A stretch of DNA of 64,000 nucleotides from Chthonobacter rhizosphaerae (GCF_013839525.1 NZ_JACDIS010000008.1:167762-231761), one strand, 5' to 3'; shown: positions 45,231 through 54,377, counted from the first letter of the stretch. Notes: generated by a model from the letters alone, not told the origin. Numbers and translations are program-made.

Positions 45231-46712
45231 ATGACCATCGCGCCGCGCATTCCCGACCCGAAGAAGCTCATCAAGGGCGCCACCGGCGACTGGGAGGTGG
45301 TGATCGGCATGGAGGTGCATGCGCAGGTCACCTCCAGGTCCAAGCTGTTCTCGGGCGCCTCGGCCGCCTATGGCGGCGCGCCGAACAGCCATGTGTCGCT
45401 GGTGGATGCGGCCATGCCGGGCATGCTGCCGGTGATCAACGAGGAGTGCATCGCCCAGGCGGTGCGCACCGGCCTCGGCCTGAAGGCGGCGATCAACGAG
45501 GTTAGCGTCTTCGACCGGAAGAACTATTTCTACCCGGACCTGCCGCAGGGCTACCAGATCAGCCAGTACAAGCAGCCGATCGTCGGCGAGGGCGTGGTCA
45601 CGGTGGACCTACCGGACGGGATCTCGATCGAGGTCGGGATCGAGCGCCTGCACCTGGAGCAGGACGCCGGCAAGTCGATCCACGACCAGCACCCGACCAT
45701 GTCGTTCGTGGACCTGAACCGTTCGGGCGTCGCCCTGATGGAGATCGTCTCCAAGCCGGACCTGCGCTCGTCGGAGGAGGCCAAGGCCTATCTCTCCAAG
45801 CTCCGGACGATCCTGCGCTACCTCGGCACCTGCGACGGCAACATGGAGGAGGGCTCGCTGCGGGCCGACATCAACGTGTCGGTGCGCCGTCCGGGCGAGC
45901 CGCTGGGCACCCGCTGCGAGATCAAGAACGTCAACTCCATCCGCTTCGCCGGTCAGGCGATCGAATACGAGGCGCGCCGGCAGATCGGCATCCTGGAGGA
46001 CGGCGGTGTCATCGACCAGGAGACTCGCCTTTACGATCCCGGCAAGGGCGAGACCCGGTCGATGCGGTCCAAGGAGGAGGCGCACGACTACCGCTACTTT
46101 CCGGATCCGGACCTCCTGCCGCTGGTGCTGGACCCGGCCTGGATCGAGGGCCTGAAGGCGCACCTGCCGGAACTGCCCGACGAGAAGAAGGCGCGCTTCA
46201 TCGCCGACTACGGGGTGACACCCTACGACGCCATGGTGCTGACCCTGGAGCGCGCCTCGGCAGACTATTTCGAGCAGGTCGCGAAGGGTCGGGACGGCAA
46301 GGCCGCCGCCAACTTCATGATCAACGAGCTGTTCGGCCGACTGAACAAGGACGGCCGGTCGATCGAGGACAGCCCGGTGTCGGCCGACCAGCTGGGCGCC
46401 ATCGTGGACCTCATCCGCGACGGCACCATCTCGGGCAAGATCGCCAAGGACCTGTTCGAGATCGTCTACACAGAGGGCGGCGACCCGCGCGACCTGGTGG
46501 AGAGCCGCGGCCTCAAGCAGGTCACCGACACGGGCGCGATCGAGAAGGCGGTGGACGACGTGATCGCCGCCAACCCGGACAAGGTCGCCCAGGCGAAGGC
46601 CAAGCCGACGCTCGCCGGCTGGTTCGTCGGCCAGGTGATGAAGGCGACCGGCGGCAAGGCCAATCCGCAGGCGGTGAACGACATCGTCAAGGCGAAGCTC
46701 GGCATTGAGTGA
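45231..46712 (+). CDS. gatB: Glu-tRNA(Gln)/Asp-tRNA(Asn) amidotransferase subunit B
   Basis: A 493-residue GatB, the kinase and tRNA-binding subunit. '[15 protein letters not shown]' opens the cradle domain, with '[17 protein letters not shown]' and '[15 protein letters not shown]' following; the helical and tail domains end in '...[13 protein letters not shown]', the YqeY-like tail. Starts at ATG 45231. About 250 bases separate it from gatA; this gap holds only a doubtful 40-codon frame (see rejected list). Together with gatCA this indicates indirect Gln-tRNA and possibly Asn-tRNA synthesis. Confidence 0.95.
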   Translation: MTIAPRIPDPKKLIKGATGDWEVVIGMEVHAQVTSRSKLFSGASAAYGGAPNSHVSLVDAAMPGMLPVINEECIAQAVRTGLGLKAAINEVSVFDRKNYFYPDLPQGYQISQYKQPIVGEGVVTVDLPDGISIEVGIERLHLEQDAGKSIHDQHPTMSFVDLNRSGVALMEIVSKPDLRSSEEAKAYLSKLRTILRYLGTCDGNMEEGSLRADINVSVRRPGEPLGTRCEIKNVNSIRFAGQAIEYEARRQIGILEDGGVIDQETRLYDPGKGETRSMRSKEEAHDYRYFPDPDLLPLVLDPAWIEGLKAHLPELPDEKKARFIADYGVTPYDAMVLTLERASADYFEQVAKGRDGKAAANFMINELFGRLNKDGRSIEDSPVSADQLGAIVDLIRDGTISGKIAKDLFEIVYTEGGDPRDLVESRGLKQVTDTGAIEKAVDDVIAANPDKVAQAKAKPTLAGWFVGQVMKATGGKANPQAVNDIVKAKLGIE

Positions 46713-46900
46713 GGCTCGGCCGGGTTTGCGTGCGCCGTCGCGGATCCTGCGCGGCGACAGGGGTTATGAGGCGGCGCGCCGGCGAGGTCGGCGCCCGCGA
46801 CACGGGACCGCCTCGTGCCGCCGCGGGAACCACGCCATCCTGCCGCGGGCGGGCCGACCCGGCGCCCGACGCGCGTTCTCCAGGGACCAGGGCCCACTTC

Positions 46901-48205
46901 ATGACAGATCCCGAACCGGAGGGCGGACATCGGCCGCTCGCCGCCGAGTCCATTCCGGCGGACGACGCCAGCCGCCCGGCGGCCGTCGCCGGGGGCGACA
47001 GGATTCGGGCCGGCACGCCGGCCTTTCGGCGCGCCTCGTGGGGCCTGTTCTCGGCGGGCTTTGCGACCTTCGCACTTCTCTACAGCGTGCAGCCGCTGCT
47101 GCCGCAGTTCTCGCTCACGTTCGGCGTCTCGCCGGCGGAGAGCAGCCTCGCCCTGTCGCTGACCACGGGCGTGCTGGCGGTCGCCATGCTGGTGGCGAGC
47201 ACGGTGTCGGAGGTGGTGGGGCGCAAGCGGGTGATGCTGACGGCGCTGACCCTTTCGGCGCTGGCCACCCTGGCGGTCGCGGTGGCGCCGGCCTGGTCGC
47301 AGATCCTCGGCCTGCGGGCGCTGACGGGCCTGGCGCTCAGCGGGCTGCCGGCCGTCGCCATGGCCTATCTAGTGGACGAGATGGAGAAGGACGCGGTCGG
47401 CCGGGCCATGGGGCTCTACATCGGCGGATCGGCCTTCGGCGGCATGAGCGGACGGCTGATCGTCGGCGTCCTGGGAGAGGCCTTCGGCTGGCGGCCGGCG
47501 CTCGGCTTGATGGGGGCGATCGGTCTCGCCGCCGCGCTCGTGTTCTGGCTGAGCCTGCCGGCGGCGCGGAACTTCAAGCCGGCGCGGCCGGACCTCGGCG
47601 CACTGACGCGGTCGCTGTTCCGTCACTTGAAGGATCCGGGCCTGTGCCTTCTGTTCCTTCAGGGTTTTCTGCTGATGGGCGGCTTCGTCGCCCTCTACAA
47701 CTATCTCGGCTACCACCTGCTGGAGCCGCCCTACGGCCTCAATCAGGCGGAGATCAGCCTCATTTTCCTCTGCTACCTGCTCGGCACCGCGGCGTCGGCC
47801 TGGATGGGCTCGCTGTCCGACCGGCTCGGGCGCCGGCGCGTGCTGTGGGCGGCGATCCTGGTGATGCTGGCGGGCGTGCTGACGACCCTCGCCGAGCCGC
47901 TGGCGATCGTGGTGGCCGGCATCGCCATCGCGACCTTCGGCTTCTTCGGCGCCCATTCGGTGGTGAGCGCCTGGGTGGGGCTGCGGGCGGAGACGGCGAA
48001 GGCCCAAGCCTCGTCGCTCTACCTGCTGGCCTATTATCTCGGGTCCAGCGTCGCCGGGACGCTCGGCGGCGTGGCATGGGCCTGGGGCGGGTGGTCGGCA
48101 GTGGTAGGCGGCGTGGCGGGGCTGACGGTGGCGGGACTGGTGGTCGCGCTCGTGCTCTCGCGCATGCCGCCGCCGAAGTGGATGCGGGTGAAGGGTCGGG
48201 CATGA
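46901..48205 (+). CDS. MFS transporter, YnfM-like (DHA1)
   Basis: A 434-residue exporter with 12 likely helices after a 45-residue hydrophilic N-terminal tail. Motif A-like 'EVVGRKRVMLTAL' follows helix 2 and 'DRLGRRRVLWAAI' follows helix 8. 'LLYSVQPLLPQFSLTFGVSP' in helix 1 is typical of the YnfM/AraJ group. Substrate unknown. Start at ATG 46901 is chosen since upstream codons are out-of-family. The stop codon lies inside the first of two long intergenic repeats. Confidence 0.86.
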   Translation: MTDPEPEGGHRPLAAESIPADDASRPAAVAGGDRIRAGTPAFRRASWGLFSAGFATFALLYSVQPLLPQFSLTFGVSPAESSLALSLTTGVLAVAMLVASTVSEVVGRKRVMLTALTLSALATLAVAVAPAWSQILGLRALTGLALSGLPAVAMAYLVDEMEKDAVGRAMGLYIGGSAFGGMSGRLIVGVLGEAFGWRPALGLMGAIGLAAALVFWLSLPAARNFKPARPDLGALTRSLFRHLKDPGLCLLFLQGFLLMGGFVALYNYLGYHLLEPPYGLNQAEISLIFLCYLLGTAASAWMGSLSDRLGRRRVLWAAILVMLAGVLTTLAEPLAIVVAGIAIATFGFFGAHSVVSAWVGLRAETAKAQASSLYLLAYYLGSSVAGTLGGVAWAWGGWSAVVGGVAGLTVAGLVVALVLSRMPPPKWMRVKGRA

Positions 48206-48334
48206 TTCCTCCCCTCAGAAGTGGGGCCGGCGAAGCCTGGGGAGGGGTCGTGTTTGCGGGGCGGATAGGGCGCGTTTTTCGTCCGGATGAGGCGACTTCG
48301 GGAGCGGAAGACGACCCCTTCCGGCCCTTCGGGC
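48201..48334. repeat. Intergenic repeat, copy 1
   Basis: About 130 bases that recur in copy 2 at 48372. Shared landmarks are CATGATtCCTCCCCTCAG at the start, GGAGGGGTCGTGTTTGCGGGG in the middle and GGGAGCGGAAGACGAC at the end (the offset between copies is 171-172). The downstream piece TTCCCCTGAGGGGAAGG (48340-48356) is a palindrome. Similar palindromic intergenic sequences are scattered through many alphaproteobacterial genomes. Confidence 0.8.
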
Positions 48335-48371
48335 CACCTTCCCCTGAGGGGAAGGATGAGTGGCCAGGGCG

Positions 48372-48503
48372 CATGATCCCTCCCCTCAGGGGAGGGTCCG
48401 GCGAAGCCGGGGGAGGGGTCGTGTTTGCGGGGTGGGGAGGGCGCGTAATTCGTCCGGATGAGGCGGGTTTCGGGAGCGGAAGACGACTCCGTCCGGCCGT
48501 TCT
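48372..48503. repeat. Intergenic repeat, copy 2
   Basis: Second copy of the unit at 48201. It starts CATGATCCCTCCCCTCAG and, unlike copy 1, has the palindrome CCCTCCCCTCAGGGGAGGG fully formed. The two are about 85-90 percent alike by eye with a one-base indel. Together they fill most of the gap between the MFS and GT39 genes. Orientation is the same. Confidence 0.8.
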
Positions 48504-48640
48504 CGCCAACGCCGGACTCGGAGAATGGGTCTCCTCGGCCTAAGCTTCGCCATTTCCCCACAAGGGCCAAAAAACGCGTTCCAACCAGCGACCGGCTCGA
48601 CTATGACGCCGGGTGGACCACTCGTGGGAGATCGCCGGAG

Positions 48641-50242
48641 ATGGACGCACGCATCGCAGACGCTTCCGGGGTGAGGGGCACCCCCATGGGCCGCAGGACG
48701 GCCTGGCTGTCGGCGCCGGGCACGGTGGCGGGCTTCTGGCTGATCTACGGGCTCGTCCACACGCTGGCGCTGGGTCTCCTCTATCCGTCGGTCGCCCATG
48801 TGGACGCGAATTCGGTCGACACCATGCAGGGCGTGCTGGCGGCCGCCTATCAGGTGAACAATCCGCCGTCCTACGAGTGGATGCTCTACGCGGTGCAGCA
48901 GGTGGCGGGCGAAGGGCCGATGTCGCACCTCATCCTGCGCTACATGTTGATGGGGCTTCTGGGCGTCATCGTCTACGCCATGGTGCGGGCCTATTCGGGC
49001 AGCGCCGCGCAGGGCGCGGCGGCGTCCTACGGGCTCCTCGGGTTCTTCTGGTTCGCCTGGTACATGCACGAGGGCATGACGCACACCATCACGCTGGTGG
49101 TGCTGTGCTTCCCGTTCCTGGCCGCCACGGTCCGCCATCTGGAGCGGCCGACGGTGGCGTCGGCGGTGCTCCTCGGCCTGGCGGCGGGGGTGGGGCTCAT
49201 CGCCAAGTTCAACTTCGCCATCCTGATCGGCGCGGTGGCGCTGACGGCGGCGAGCGACCGGACGATGCGGGGGCGTCTCCTCGACGGGCGGCTGCTGCTC
49301 ACGGTCGCGGTGGCCGCGATGATCGCGACGCCGGTGATCCTGGCGGTGAGGGACCTCGGCGGCGACATCGCGGCCATGTCGGCGCAGCAGCTGACGGAGA
49401 ACCGGGAGGGCCATCTGGCGCGATCGCTGGTCGGCGCCGGGCGATACGTCGGGGCGCTGGTGCTGTTCTTCCTGCCGTGGGGGCTGATCGCGGCGTGGCT
49501 TCTGGTCCGGAGTCGGCAGGAGGGAGCGGCGGAGCGTCCGGCGGTGCGGCCGGTTGCGGAGCGGCTGTTCGGGCGGTTCAACAGGGTGGCGATTCCGGCC
49601 GGGTTCGTGGCGGTGATCCTGTTCGGCGTGGTGAGCGCGTCGGAGCGATATCTGTTTCCGGTGGCGCTCTGCGTCGTGCTCGCCTTTCACGTCACGCTGG
49701 CGCGGCGGATCGACGAGCGGCGGCAGGTGGCGGTGTTCGCGGGCGTCGGGGCGGTGGTGTTCGCGGTGACGCTCGGCGTGCGGGTCGCGATGGCGCTGAC
49801 GGGTTCGGTGCCCGAGGACCGGGAGAACAAGCGGCTCGATCCCTACGACCGGCTGGCGGTGGAGTTGGACCGGCGCGGGCTGGGCGAGGCCTTCTTCATC
49901 GCCAACGACCGATACGAAGCCGGAAACCTCGCGACCTTCCTGCCGACGGCCCATGCGGCGGGGCTGTTGAGCCAGCGGCTGCGCCAGCCGATGACCTATG
50001 CGCCGAACGGGCGGTGCGTGCTCTTCTACAAGGGGCGGTTCGAGACCGACGGGCCGCGGCCGCAGCCGGCCGCGCCGCCGAAGCGGATCGCGGCGCTGAT
50101 GCCGGCGGGGGCGGCGGTGGAGACGGTTCGGGTGCCGTGGCAGGCGTCCGTGGTCGGCCCGCCGCGGACGGGGGTGTTCCACCTCGTCGACCTCGGCACG
50201 GGGGCGCAGGCGTGCCAGGACGTGTTCGGGGCGGCGGAGTGA
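48641..50242 (+). CDS. GT39/ArnT-like membrane glycosyltransferase
   Basis: A 533-residue protein with about 11 membrane helices in the first 370 residues and a periplasmic C-terminal domain. The first loop after helix 1 carries acidic residues in 'SVAHVDANSVDTMQG', matching the D-containing loop 1 of GT-C (PMT/ArnT) enzymes, and 'NNPPSYEWMLYAVQ' and 'LRYMLMGLLGVIVYAMV' follow. Such enzymes move sugars from polyprenyl phosphates to lipid or protein. Acceptor unknown. The start is uncertain: ATG 48641 follows GGAG too closely and ATG 48686 is an alternative. Confidence 0.8.
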   Translation: MDARIADASGVRGTPMGRRTAWLSAPGTVAGFWLIYGLVHTLALGLLYPSVAHVDANSVDTMQGVLAAAYQVNNPPSYEWMLYAVQQVAGEGPMSHLILRYMLMGLLGVIVYAMVRAYSGSAAQGAAASYGLLGFFWFAWYMHEGMTHTITLVVLCFPFLAATVRHLERPTVASAVLLGLAAGVGLIAKFNFAILIGAVALTAASDRTMRGRLLDGRLLLTVAVAAMIATPVILAVRDLGGDIAAMSAQQLTENREGHLARSLVGAGRYVGALVLFFLPWGLIAAWLLVRSRQEGAAERPAVRPVAERLFGRFNRVAIPAGFVAVILFGVVSASERYLFPVALCVVLAFHVTLARRIDERRQVAVFAGVGAVVFAVTLGVRVAMALTGSVPEDRENKRLDPYDRLAVELDRRGLGEAFFIANDRYEAGNLATFLPTAHAAGLLSQRLRQPMTYAPNGRCVLFYKGRFETDGPRPQPAAPPKRIAALMPAGAAVETVRVPWQASVVGPPRTGVFHLVDLGTGAQACQDVFGAAE

Positions 50243-50332
50243 CGTTCACCGATTGGTGACGCCGACCCCCTTTCGCACATGCGGCAAGGGGGGCTACACC
50301 TTCCAGCCTCGGATCCGTTCCCGGAGACTGCC

Positions 50333-51037
50333 ATGACCGTGTCGCAGACCGCTCCCATCGACGTCTATTACTGGCCGACCCCCAACGGCTGGAAGATCAC
50401 CGTCCTCCTCGAGGAGCTCGGTGTCCCGTACACCGTCCACTTCGTGAACATCGGCAAGGGCGATCAGTTCAAGCCCGAGTTCCTGGCGATTTCGCCGAAC
50501 AACAAGATGCCCGCCATCGTGGACCCGGAAGGGCCGGACGGTCAGCCGATCGCGGTGTTCGAGTCGGGCGCGATCCTGCAGTATCTCGGCCGCAAGTTCA
50601 GCCGGTTCTACCCCTCCGACGAGCGCAAGCGGGTGGAGGTGGACCAGTGGCTGATGTGGCAGATGGGCGGCTTCGGCCCGATGCTCGGCCAGAATCACCA
50701 CTTCTCCATCTACGCGCCGGAGAAGATCCCCTACGCCATCAAGCGCTACCAGGACGAGACGCACCGCCTGTACGGCGTGCTCGACAAGCAGCTGAGGGGC
50801 CGCGAGTACGTGGCCGGCGACTATTCGATCGCCGACATGGCGATCGTGGGCTGGGCCAAGATGCACGAGCGCCAGGGCATCGACGCGGCCGAATTCCCGG
50901 ACTTCAAGGCCTGGCTCGGCCGGGTGCTCGCCCGTCCGGCGGTGCAGAAGGGCATGGACATCAAGGCGCCGGAGCAGACGAACCTGGCCGACGACAAGGA
51001 AGCCCAGAAGGTCCTGTTCAACCAGCGCGCCCGCTGA
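50333..51037 (+). CDS. Glutathione S-transferase, YghU/YfcG-like
   Basis: A 234-residue GST. Thioredoxin-like domain 1-85 ('YYWPTPNGWKITVLLEELG', with the conserved Thr-x-Asn-Gly-x-Lys that binds glutathione in Nu-class enzymes, and 'NNKMPAIVDPEG', 'FESGAILQYLGRK'), then helical domain ('QWLMWQMGGFGPMLGQ', 'YSIADMAIVGW'). YfcG/YghU have disulfide-bond reductase activity. The start at ATG 50333 has ribosome site GGAG. DUF2147 lies convergent downstream. Confidence 0.92.
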   Translation: MTVSQTAPIDVYYWPTPNGWKITVLLEELGVPYTVHFVNIGKGDQFKPEFLAISPNNKMPAIVDPEGPDGQPIAVFESGAILQYLGRKFSRFYPSDERKRVEVDQWLMWQMGGFGPMLGQNHHFSIYAPEKIPYAIKRYQDETHRLYGVLDKQLRGREYVAGDYSIADMAIVGWAKMHERQGIDAAEFPDFKAWLGRVLARPAVQKGMDIKAPEQTNLADDKEAQKVLFNQRAR

Positions 51038-51097
51038 GACGACCGGACAGGCGGCGCGCCGGCCGGGTGGCCGGCGCGTCCGTCCGGCGCGGTCGCG

Positions 51098-51520
51098 CTA
51101 CTTGGCGCGGGTCCAGGTCTCGCCCTTGCAGATGAGACCGCCGAGCACGCAGCCTTCCAGCTTGAGGCTGTCCGGGCCGACGAGGGTGGCGTAGCCGGTG
51201 TAGGTGCGGCCGTCCTCGGCGTTGTAGATCTCGCCCTTCCATTCGGCCGGCTTCTTGGTGGGCTTCAGGCCGCTCATGATGCGGCGGCCGACGAGTGGCT
51301 CCGACCGGCGCGCCGGGTCCGGGTTCCTGGTGTCCGGCTGGGGCGAGCGCATCCAGACGATCCGGCCGCAGAGCGCCCCGCCGCAGGGGCTGATCTCGAT
51401 GCGCGAGGCCCCGTTCGGGCGCGCCCAGACGCCCGTGGCGTCCGCCGCCGCCGAGGGCGCGACGCCGGACACCAGAATGGCCGCCACCACGAGGGCGCGC
51501 GCCAGCATGCGTTCGATCAC
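51098..51520 (-). CDS. DUF2147 domain protein (secreted)
   Basis: A 140-residue secreted protein. Signal peptide ends 'GVAPSAAADA'. The DUF2147 beta-barrel is recognised by 'TGVWARPNGASRIEISPCGGALCGRIVWM' at its start (Cys pair C-G-G-A-L-C), 'YNAEDGRTYTGYATLVG' and 'LKLEGCVLGGLICKGETWTR' at its end. Members are often lipid- or envelope-associated, but no function is fixed. Single gene, with the promoter in the next 480-base gap. Confidence 0.9.
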   Translation of the reverse strand: MIERMLARALVVAAILVSGVAPSAAADATGVWARPNGASRIEISPCGGALCGRIVWMRSPQPDTRNPDPARRSEPLVGRRIMSGLKPTKKPAEWKGEIYNAEDGRTYTGYATLVGPDSLKLEGCVLGGLICKGETWTRAK

Positions 51521-52008
51521 GACAAATCCTCCCTGAAATCCGCCGTCGCGGCGGAGCGCCCCCGCGGTCTTCCGGCGCTGGGGGCGACGCGCCGCAGCTT
51601 ACGTAAACGTCAGTTCATTGCAAGCGGGATTGCCGGCGGGCTGGTCTCTCCGGGAGGGCCGATCCGGGCGTACGCGAGCGTCACGGCGGCAGCCGCCGGT
51701 CGCGGCGGGGCTTGGAGCCATGGGCGCCGGACCGCGTGCGAAGCGCTGAAAAACGATCGGTCATGGTGAAGCGATCGTTTCTCCGTAACCGGCAAATCTC
51801 TGACTATTCGAGCGCTGTTTCCCCGGATTTCCGCTGAATTCAGCGTTAGCGGATCGTGAAGGTAATCTGTCGTTATGAGTTTTTTCTCCGATCGTTAAGC
51901 GTTCCATTTAACATGGCTTTTAATCGAGTTCGTCAGCATTGGATTGTCTTCGGAAAATGATGCTGAAGACTTGATGTTCAAGAACGAGAACAGATCAGAG
52001 GGCTCAGA
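51521..52008. other. AT-rich divergent control region
   Basis: About 490 bases between DUF2147 and the Sel1 gene. GC falls clearly from about 51740 on. A perfect 9-base inverted repeat AAACGATCG (51751-51759) / CGATCGTTT (51772-51780) is present, and CGATCGTTA recurs near 51890. No gene recognised. These could be operator sites or a small stem-loop RNA element. Confidence 0.5.
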
Positions 52009-52275
52009 ATGGCTCGTTTAGACATGGCTCCGGCCGAGATGATGGCCGAAGGACAGGCGGCCACCGGCGACATCCTGTTCCAGCTCGGCGTGATGTACGC
52101 GACCGGCCGCACGGTGCCGACCGATCTCGTCGCCGCCCACAAGTGGTTCAACCTCGCCGCCCAGCGCGGCAACACGGACGCCGCCCGCTACCGGCGCGAA
52201 GTGGCCGCGGAGATGACCGCCGCCGAAGTCGCCGCCGCCCAGCGGGAGGCGCGGGAATGGATGTCGCGCGTCTGA
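52009..52275 (+). CDS. Small Sel1-repeat protein
   Basis: An 88-residue protein with one Sel1-like (TPR-type) repeat: 'LFQLGVMYATGRTVPTDLVAAHKWFNLAAQRGN' pattern at about 23-55 (key residues G-x-x-Y-x-x-G and the final A-A-x-x-G). The rest is a charged helix ending '...AREWMSRV'. Such short Sel1 proteins are widespread in Alphaproteobacteria. No signal peptide. Start ATG 52009; pyrE follows after 225 bases. Probably binds a partner protein; unknown which. Confidence 0.85.
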   Translation: MARLDMAPAEMMAEGQAATGDILFQLGVMYATGRTVPTDLVAAHKWFNLAAQRGNTDAARYRREVAAEMTAAEVAAAQREAREWMSRV

Positions 52276-52500
52276 TCCGCCCGACGCGCGTCCGCCTTCC
52301 GATGGTCCAGGCTCGCTGAACGGCGGCCGCCTTCCGGTCCGCCGTTCCGCACCCGTCCCCCGGGCCGGTCTTCCGCCTTCCCGACGCTCGCGCCCCATCA
52401 TCGCTTGGCAGCCGCCGGAGCGGATGATAATGGGCCGTTCGGCAGTGACGCGCCCCCTCGTGCGGCGCGCTCCGAACTCGTCTGGCGAAAGGTGTCCGGG

Positions 52501-53190
52501 ATGGACAAGGCATTCATGGCGGCGCAAACCGCGCGGATGATGCTGGAGGTCAAGGCCATCCAGTTCAACGCGGAAAAGCCCTACATCTTCACGTCCGGCT
52601 GGGCGAGCCCGGTCTACGTGGACTGCCGCAAGCTCATCTCCTTCCCGCGCCTGCGCAAGCGCCTGATGGAGTTCGGCACCGAGATGATCCTGTCGGAGAT
52701 CGGCGCCGAGTCGCTCGACGCGATCGCGGGCGGCGAGACCGCCGGCATTCCCTTCGCGGCCTGGCTGTCGGACCGCCTCGAACTCCCCATGCTCTACGTG
52801 CGCAAGAAGCCCAAGGGCTTCGGCCGCAACGCCCAGATCGAGGGCGACGTGCGGGAAGGCTCGCGCGTGCTTCTCGTCGAGGACCTCGCCACCGACGGCG
52901 CGTCCAAGCTGACCTTCGCGGAGGCGCTGCGCGCCGCCGGGTGCCAGGTTTCGGACACCTTCGTGATCTTCCACTACGGGATCTTCAAGGAGAGCGCGTC
53001 CGTGCTCGCCGACGCCGGCGTTCGCCTGCACGCGCTGGCGACCTGGTGGGACATCCTGGCGGAGGCCAAGCGCTCCGGCGCCTTCCCGACCGCCACCCTC
53101 GACGCGGTGGAGGCCTTCCTGAACGCGCCCGCCGCGTGGTCCGCCGCCCACGGCGGCCGCTCCGAGATGGCGGCGCCGTCGGGAAGCTGA
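52501..53190 (+). CDS. pyrE: Orotate phosphoribosyltransferase
   Basis: A 229-residue enzyme of pyrimidine synthesis joining orotate and PRPP. '[24 protein letters not shown]' forms the N-terminal hood, '[13 protein letters not shown]' the conserved middle and '[21 protein letters not shown]' the PRPP motif with D-L-A-T-D-G. The start is ATG 52501. It is the longer alphaproteobacterial type. A guanidine riboswitch for the next gene begins 41 bases after its stop. Confidence 0.93.
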   Translation: MDKAFMAAQTARMMLEVKAIQFNAEKPYIFTSGWASPVYVDCRKLISFPRLRKRLMEFGTEMILSEIGAESLDAIAGGETAGIPFAAWLSDRLELPMLYVRKKPKGFGRNAQIEGDVREGSRVLLVEDLATDGASKLTFAEALRAAGCQVSDTFVIFHYGIFKESASVLADAGVRLHALATWWDILAEAKRSGAFPTATLDAVEAFLNAPAAWSAAHGGRSEMAAPSGS

Positions 53191-53230
53191 AGCGGGGCTT
53201 GACCAGGCGGGCCGAAGACCCAAGTGAGTG

Positions 53231-53301
53231 GGGGCGGGGACGACCCCGCCCCGTCGATGTTCTCGGAAGGGACGACCCTTCATGTCATGAGGGTTCGTCC
53301 C
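53231..53301 (+). promoter_or_regulatory. Guanidine-II (mini-ykkC) riboswitch with overlapping ribosome-site sequester
   Basis: Two hairpins with ACGA tetraloops: P1 GGGGCGGGG-ACGA-CCCCGCCCC (53231-53252) and P2 GAAGGG-ACGA-CCCTTC (53266-53281). Paired hairpins with ACGR loops are the mark of guanidine-II riboswitches. In addition the P2 sequence GGGACGACCCT (53269-53279) can pair with AGGGTTCGTCCC (53290-53301), with one T bulged, which covers the ribosome site just before the ATG at 53302. So ligand binding would free translation of the exporter gene. Confidence 0.9.
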
Positions 53302-53622
53302 ATGTCGTGGTTCATTCTCCTCGTCGCCGGCCTTTTCGAAATCGGCTGGGCGGTGGGTCTCAAGTATACGGACGGCTTCACGCGCCCGGTGCCGGTCGTG
53401 CTCACGATCGGCGCCATGCTGGCGAGCGTGGTGCTGCTCGGGGTGGCGCTCCGGGATCTGCCGCTCGGCACCGCCTACGCGGTCTGGACCGGGATCGGCA
53501 CGGTCGGCACGGCCGTGTTCGGCATGCTGATCCTCGGCGAGCCGGCCGACGCCCTGAGGGCCATGTGCATCGCCTTGATCGTGGCCGGAATCGCCGGGCT
53601 GAAGCTCCTGTCGCCGCACTGA
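53302..53622 (+). CDS. SMR family guanidinium exporter (Gdx/SugE)
   Basis: A 106-residue four-helix small multidrug resistance protein. It begins '[26 protein letters not shown]', with the essential Glu13 and the G-W pattern of the SugE/Gdx subgroup; '[21 protein letters not shown]' is helix 3 with the subgroup W-T-G-I-G block. Gdx proteins export guanidinium ion with proton antiport as dimers. The guanidine-II riboswitch upstream strongly supports that role. Start ATG 53302 is chosen because it lies right after the sequesterable ribosome site. Confidence 0.94.
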   Translation: MSWFILLVAGLFEIGWAVGLKYTDGFTRPVPVVLTIGAMLASVVLLGVALRDLPLGTAYAVWTGIGTVGTAVFGMLILGEPADALRAMCIALIVAGIAGLKLLSPH

Positions 53623-53977
53623 CGCCGCGGCCTATCGCCGGGCAGGGGCGCCCCGGGCGCGACCTCCGATCCCGCCGTTAGCGGCAGGGGAGATCGCGGC
53701 GCAGCAAGCCAATAGAGTCATCCGACCAAAAAAGCGGTCGTCCGAGTGAACGATCGGCGCGGTCGCACGTTCCTCCTCCGTCTCGGACTTCGCAGGGCTG
53801 CCTTGCGGCCCACGCGGGACCGAACATGACGCGGTGGTATGACTTGGCCTCGGCGCTTGGCGCCGAGGCTCTTTCCGACCGCCGCGTTCGATCCCGGCGA
53901 GCCGGTCATCCCGTCCGGCGCCGCGCGGTGCGGGCCGCAAGAGCCCGCGCGCCTGAGCTCAATCGGAGGAGATTCCC
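53623..53977. other. Intergenic region with a stem-loop
   Basis: About 355 bases. At 53847-53869 GCCTCGGCGC pairs with GCGCCGAGGC, followed by TCTTT, which is a likely terminator. It lies far (about 225 bases) after the SMR stop, so the segment between may be a separate short RNA; there is no evidence for that beyond position. No coding sequence recognised. Confidence 0.5.
53847..53874 (+). terminator. Likely intrinsic terminator
   Basis: GCCTCGGCGC (53847-53856) and GCGCCGAGGC (53860-53869) form a 10-base stem with a three-base loop, followed by TCTTT. It may end the SMR exporter transcript or an unannotated small RNA. Confidence 0.65.
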
Positions 53978-54322
53978 ATGACGATGGACACCGGACCGAG
54001 AGATCCCCGTTCACGGTCCCGCAACACGACGGTCATTGTCGTCCTCGTGATCGCGGTGATCCTGGCGATCATCTTCATCTTCGGGTTCGGCGGCTCCGAT
54101 ACCGAGACGACTCCGACGACCGGGACCGACACGACCGAGCCGGTGACGCCGGATACGGCCACGCCTCCGGCCACCACCACGCCGGACACGGCCACGCCTG
54201 ACACGACGATACCTCCGGCGACGACCACCCCGGACCCGGCGACGCCTCCGGCGACGACCACCCCGGACCCGACGACGCCTCCGGCCACCACCACGCCGCC
54301 GGCGACGCCGCCCGCCCAGTAA
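53978..54322 (+). CDS. Pro/Thr-rich single-span membrane protein
   Basis: A 114-residue protein: a short basic N-terminus ('RDPRSRSRN'), one long membrane helix ('VIVVLVIAVILAIIFIFGF', about 20-38) and a periplasmic tail made almost only of Thr, Pro, Ala and Asp. The tail holds an 11-residue repeat (DNA period 33 bases; units begin at 54212, 54245 and 54278). Ribosome site GGAGGAG precedes ATG 53978. Such tails often cross or bind the cell wall. I do not recognise a family. Repeats make the length likely to vary between strains. Confidence 0.8.
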   Translation: MTMDTGPRDPRSRSRNTTVIVVLVIAVILAIIFIFGFGGSDTETTPTTGTDTTEPVTPDTATPPATTTPDTATPDTTIPPATTTPDPATPPATTTPDPTTPPATTTPPATPPAQ

Positions 54323-54346
54323 GACACCAACGTCCGCGCAGCATGT

Positions 54347-54377
54347 GGCCACCGTCCTTTTCGGGCGGTGGCCTTTT
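54347..54377 (+). terminator. Intrinsic terminator after the Pro/Thr-rich gene
   Basis: GGCCACCGTCC (54347-54357) pairs with GGGCGGTGGCC (54363-54373) around TTTTC, followed by TTTT. It ends the preceding plus-strand gene. Confidence 0.88.
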
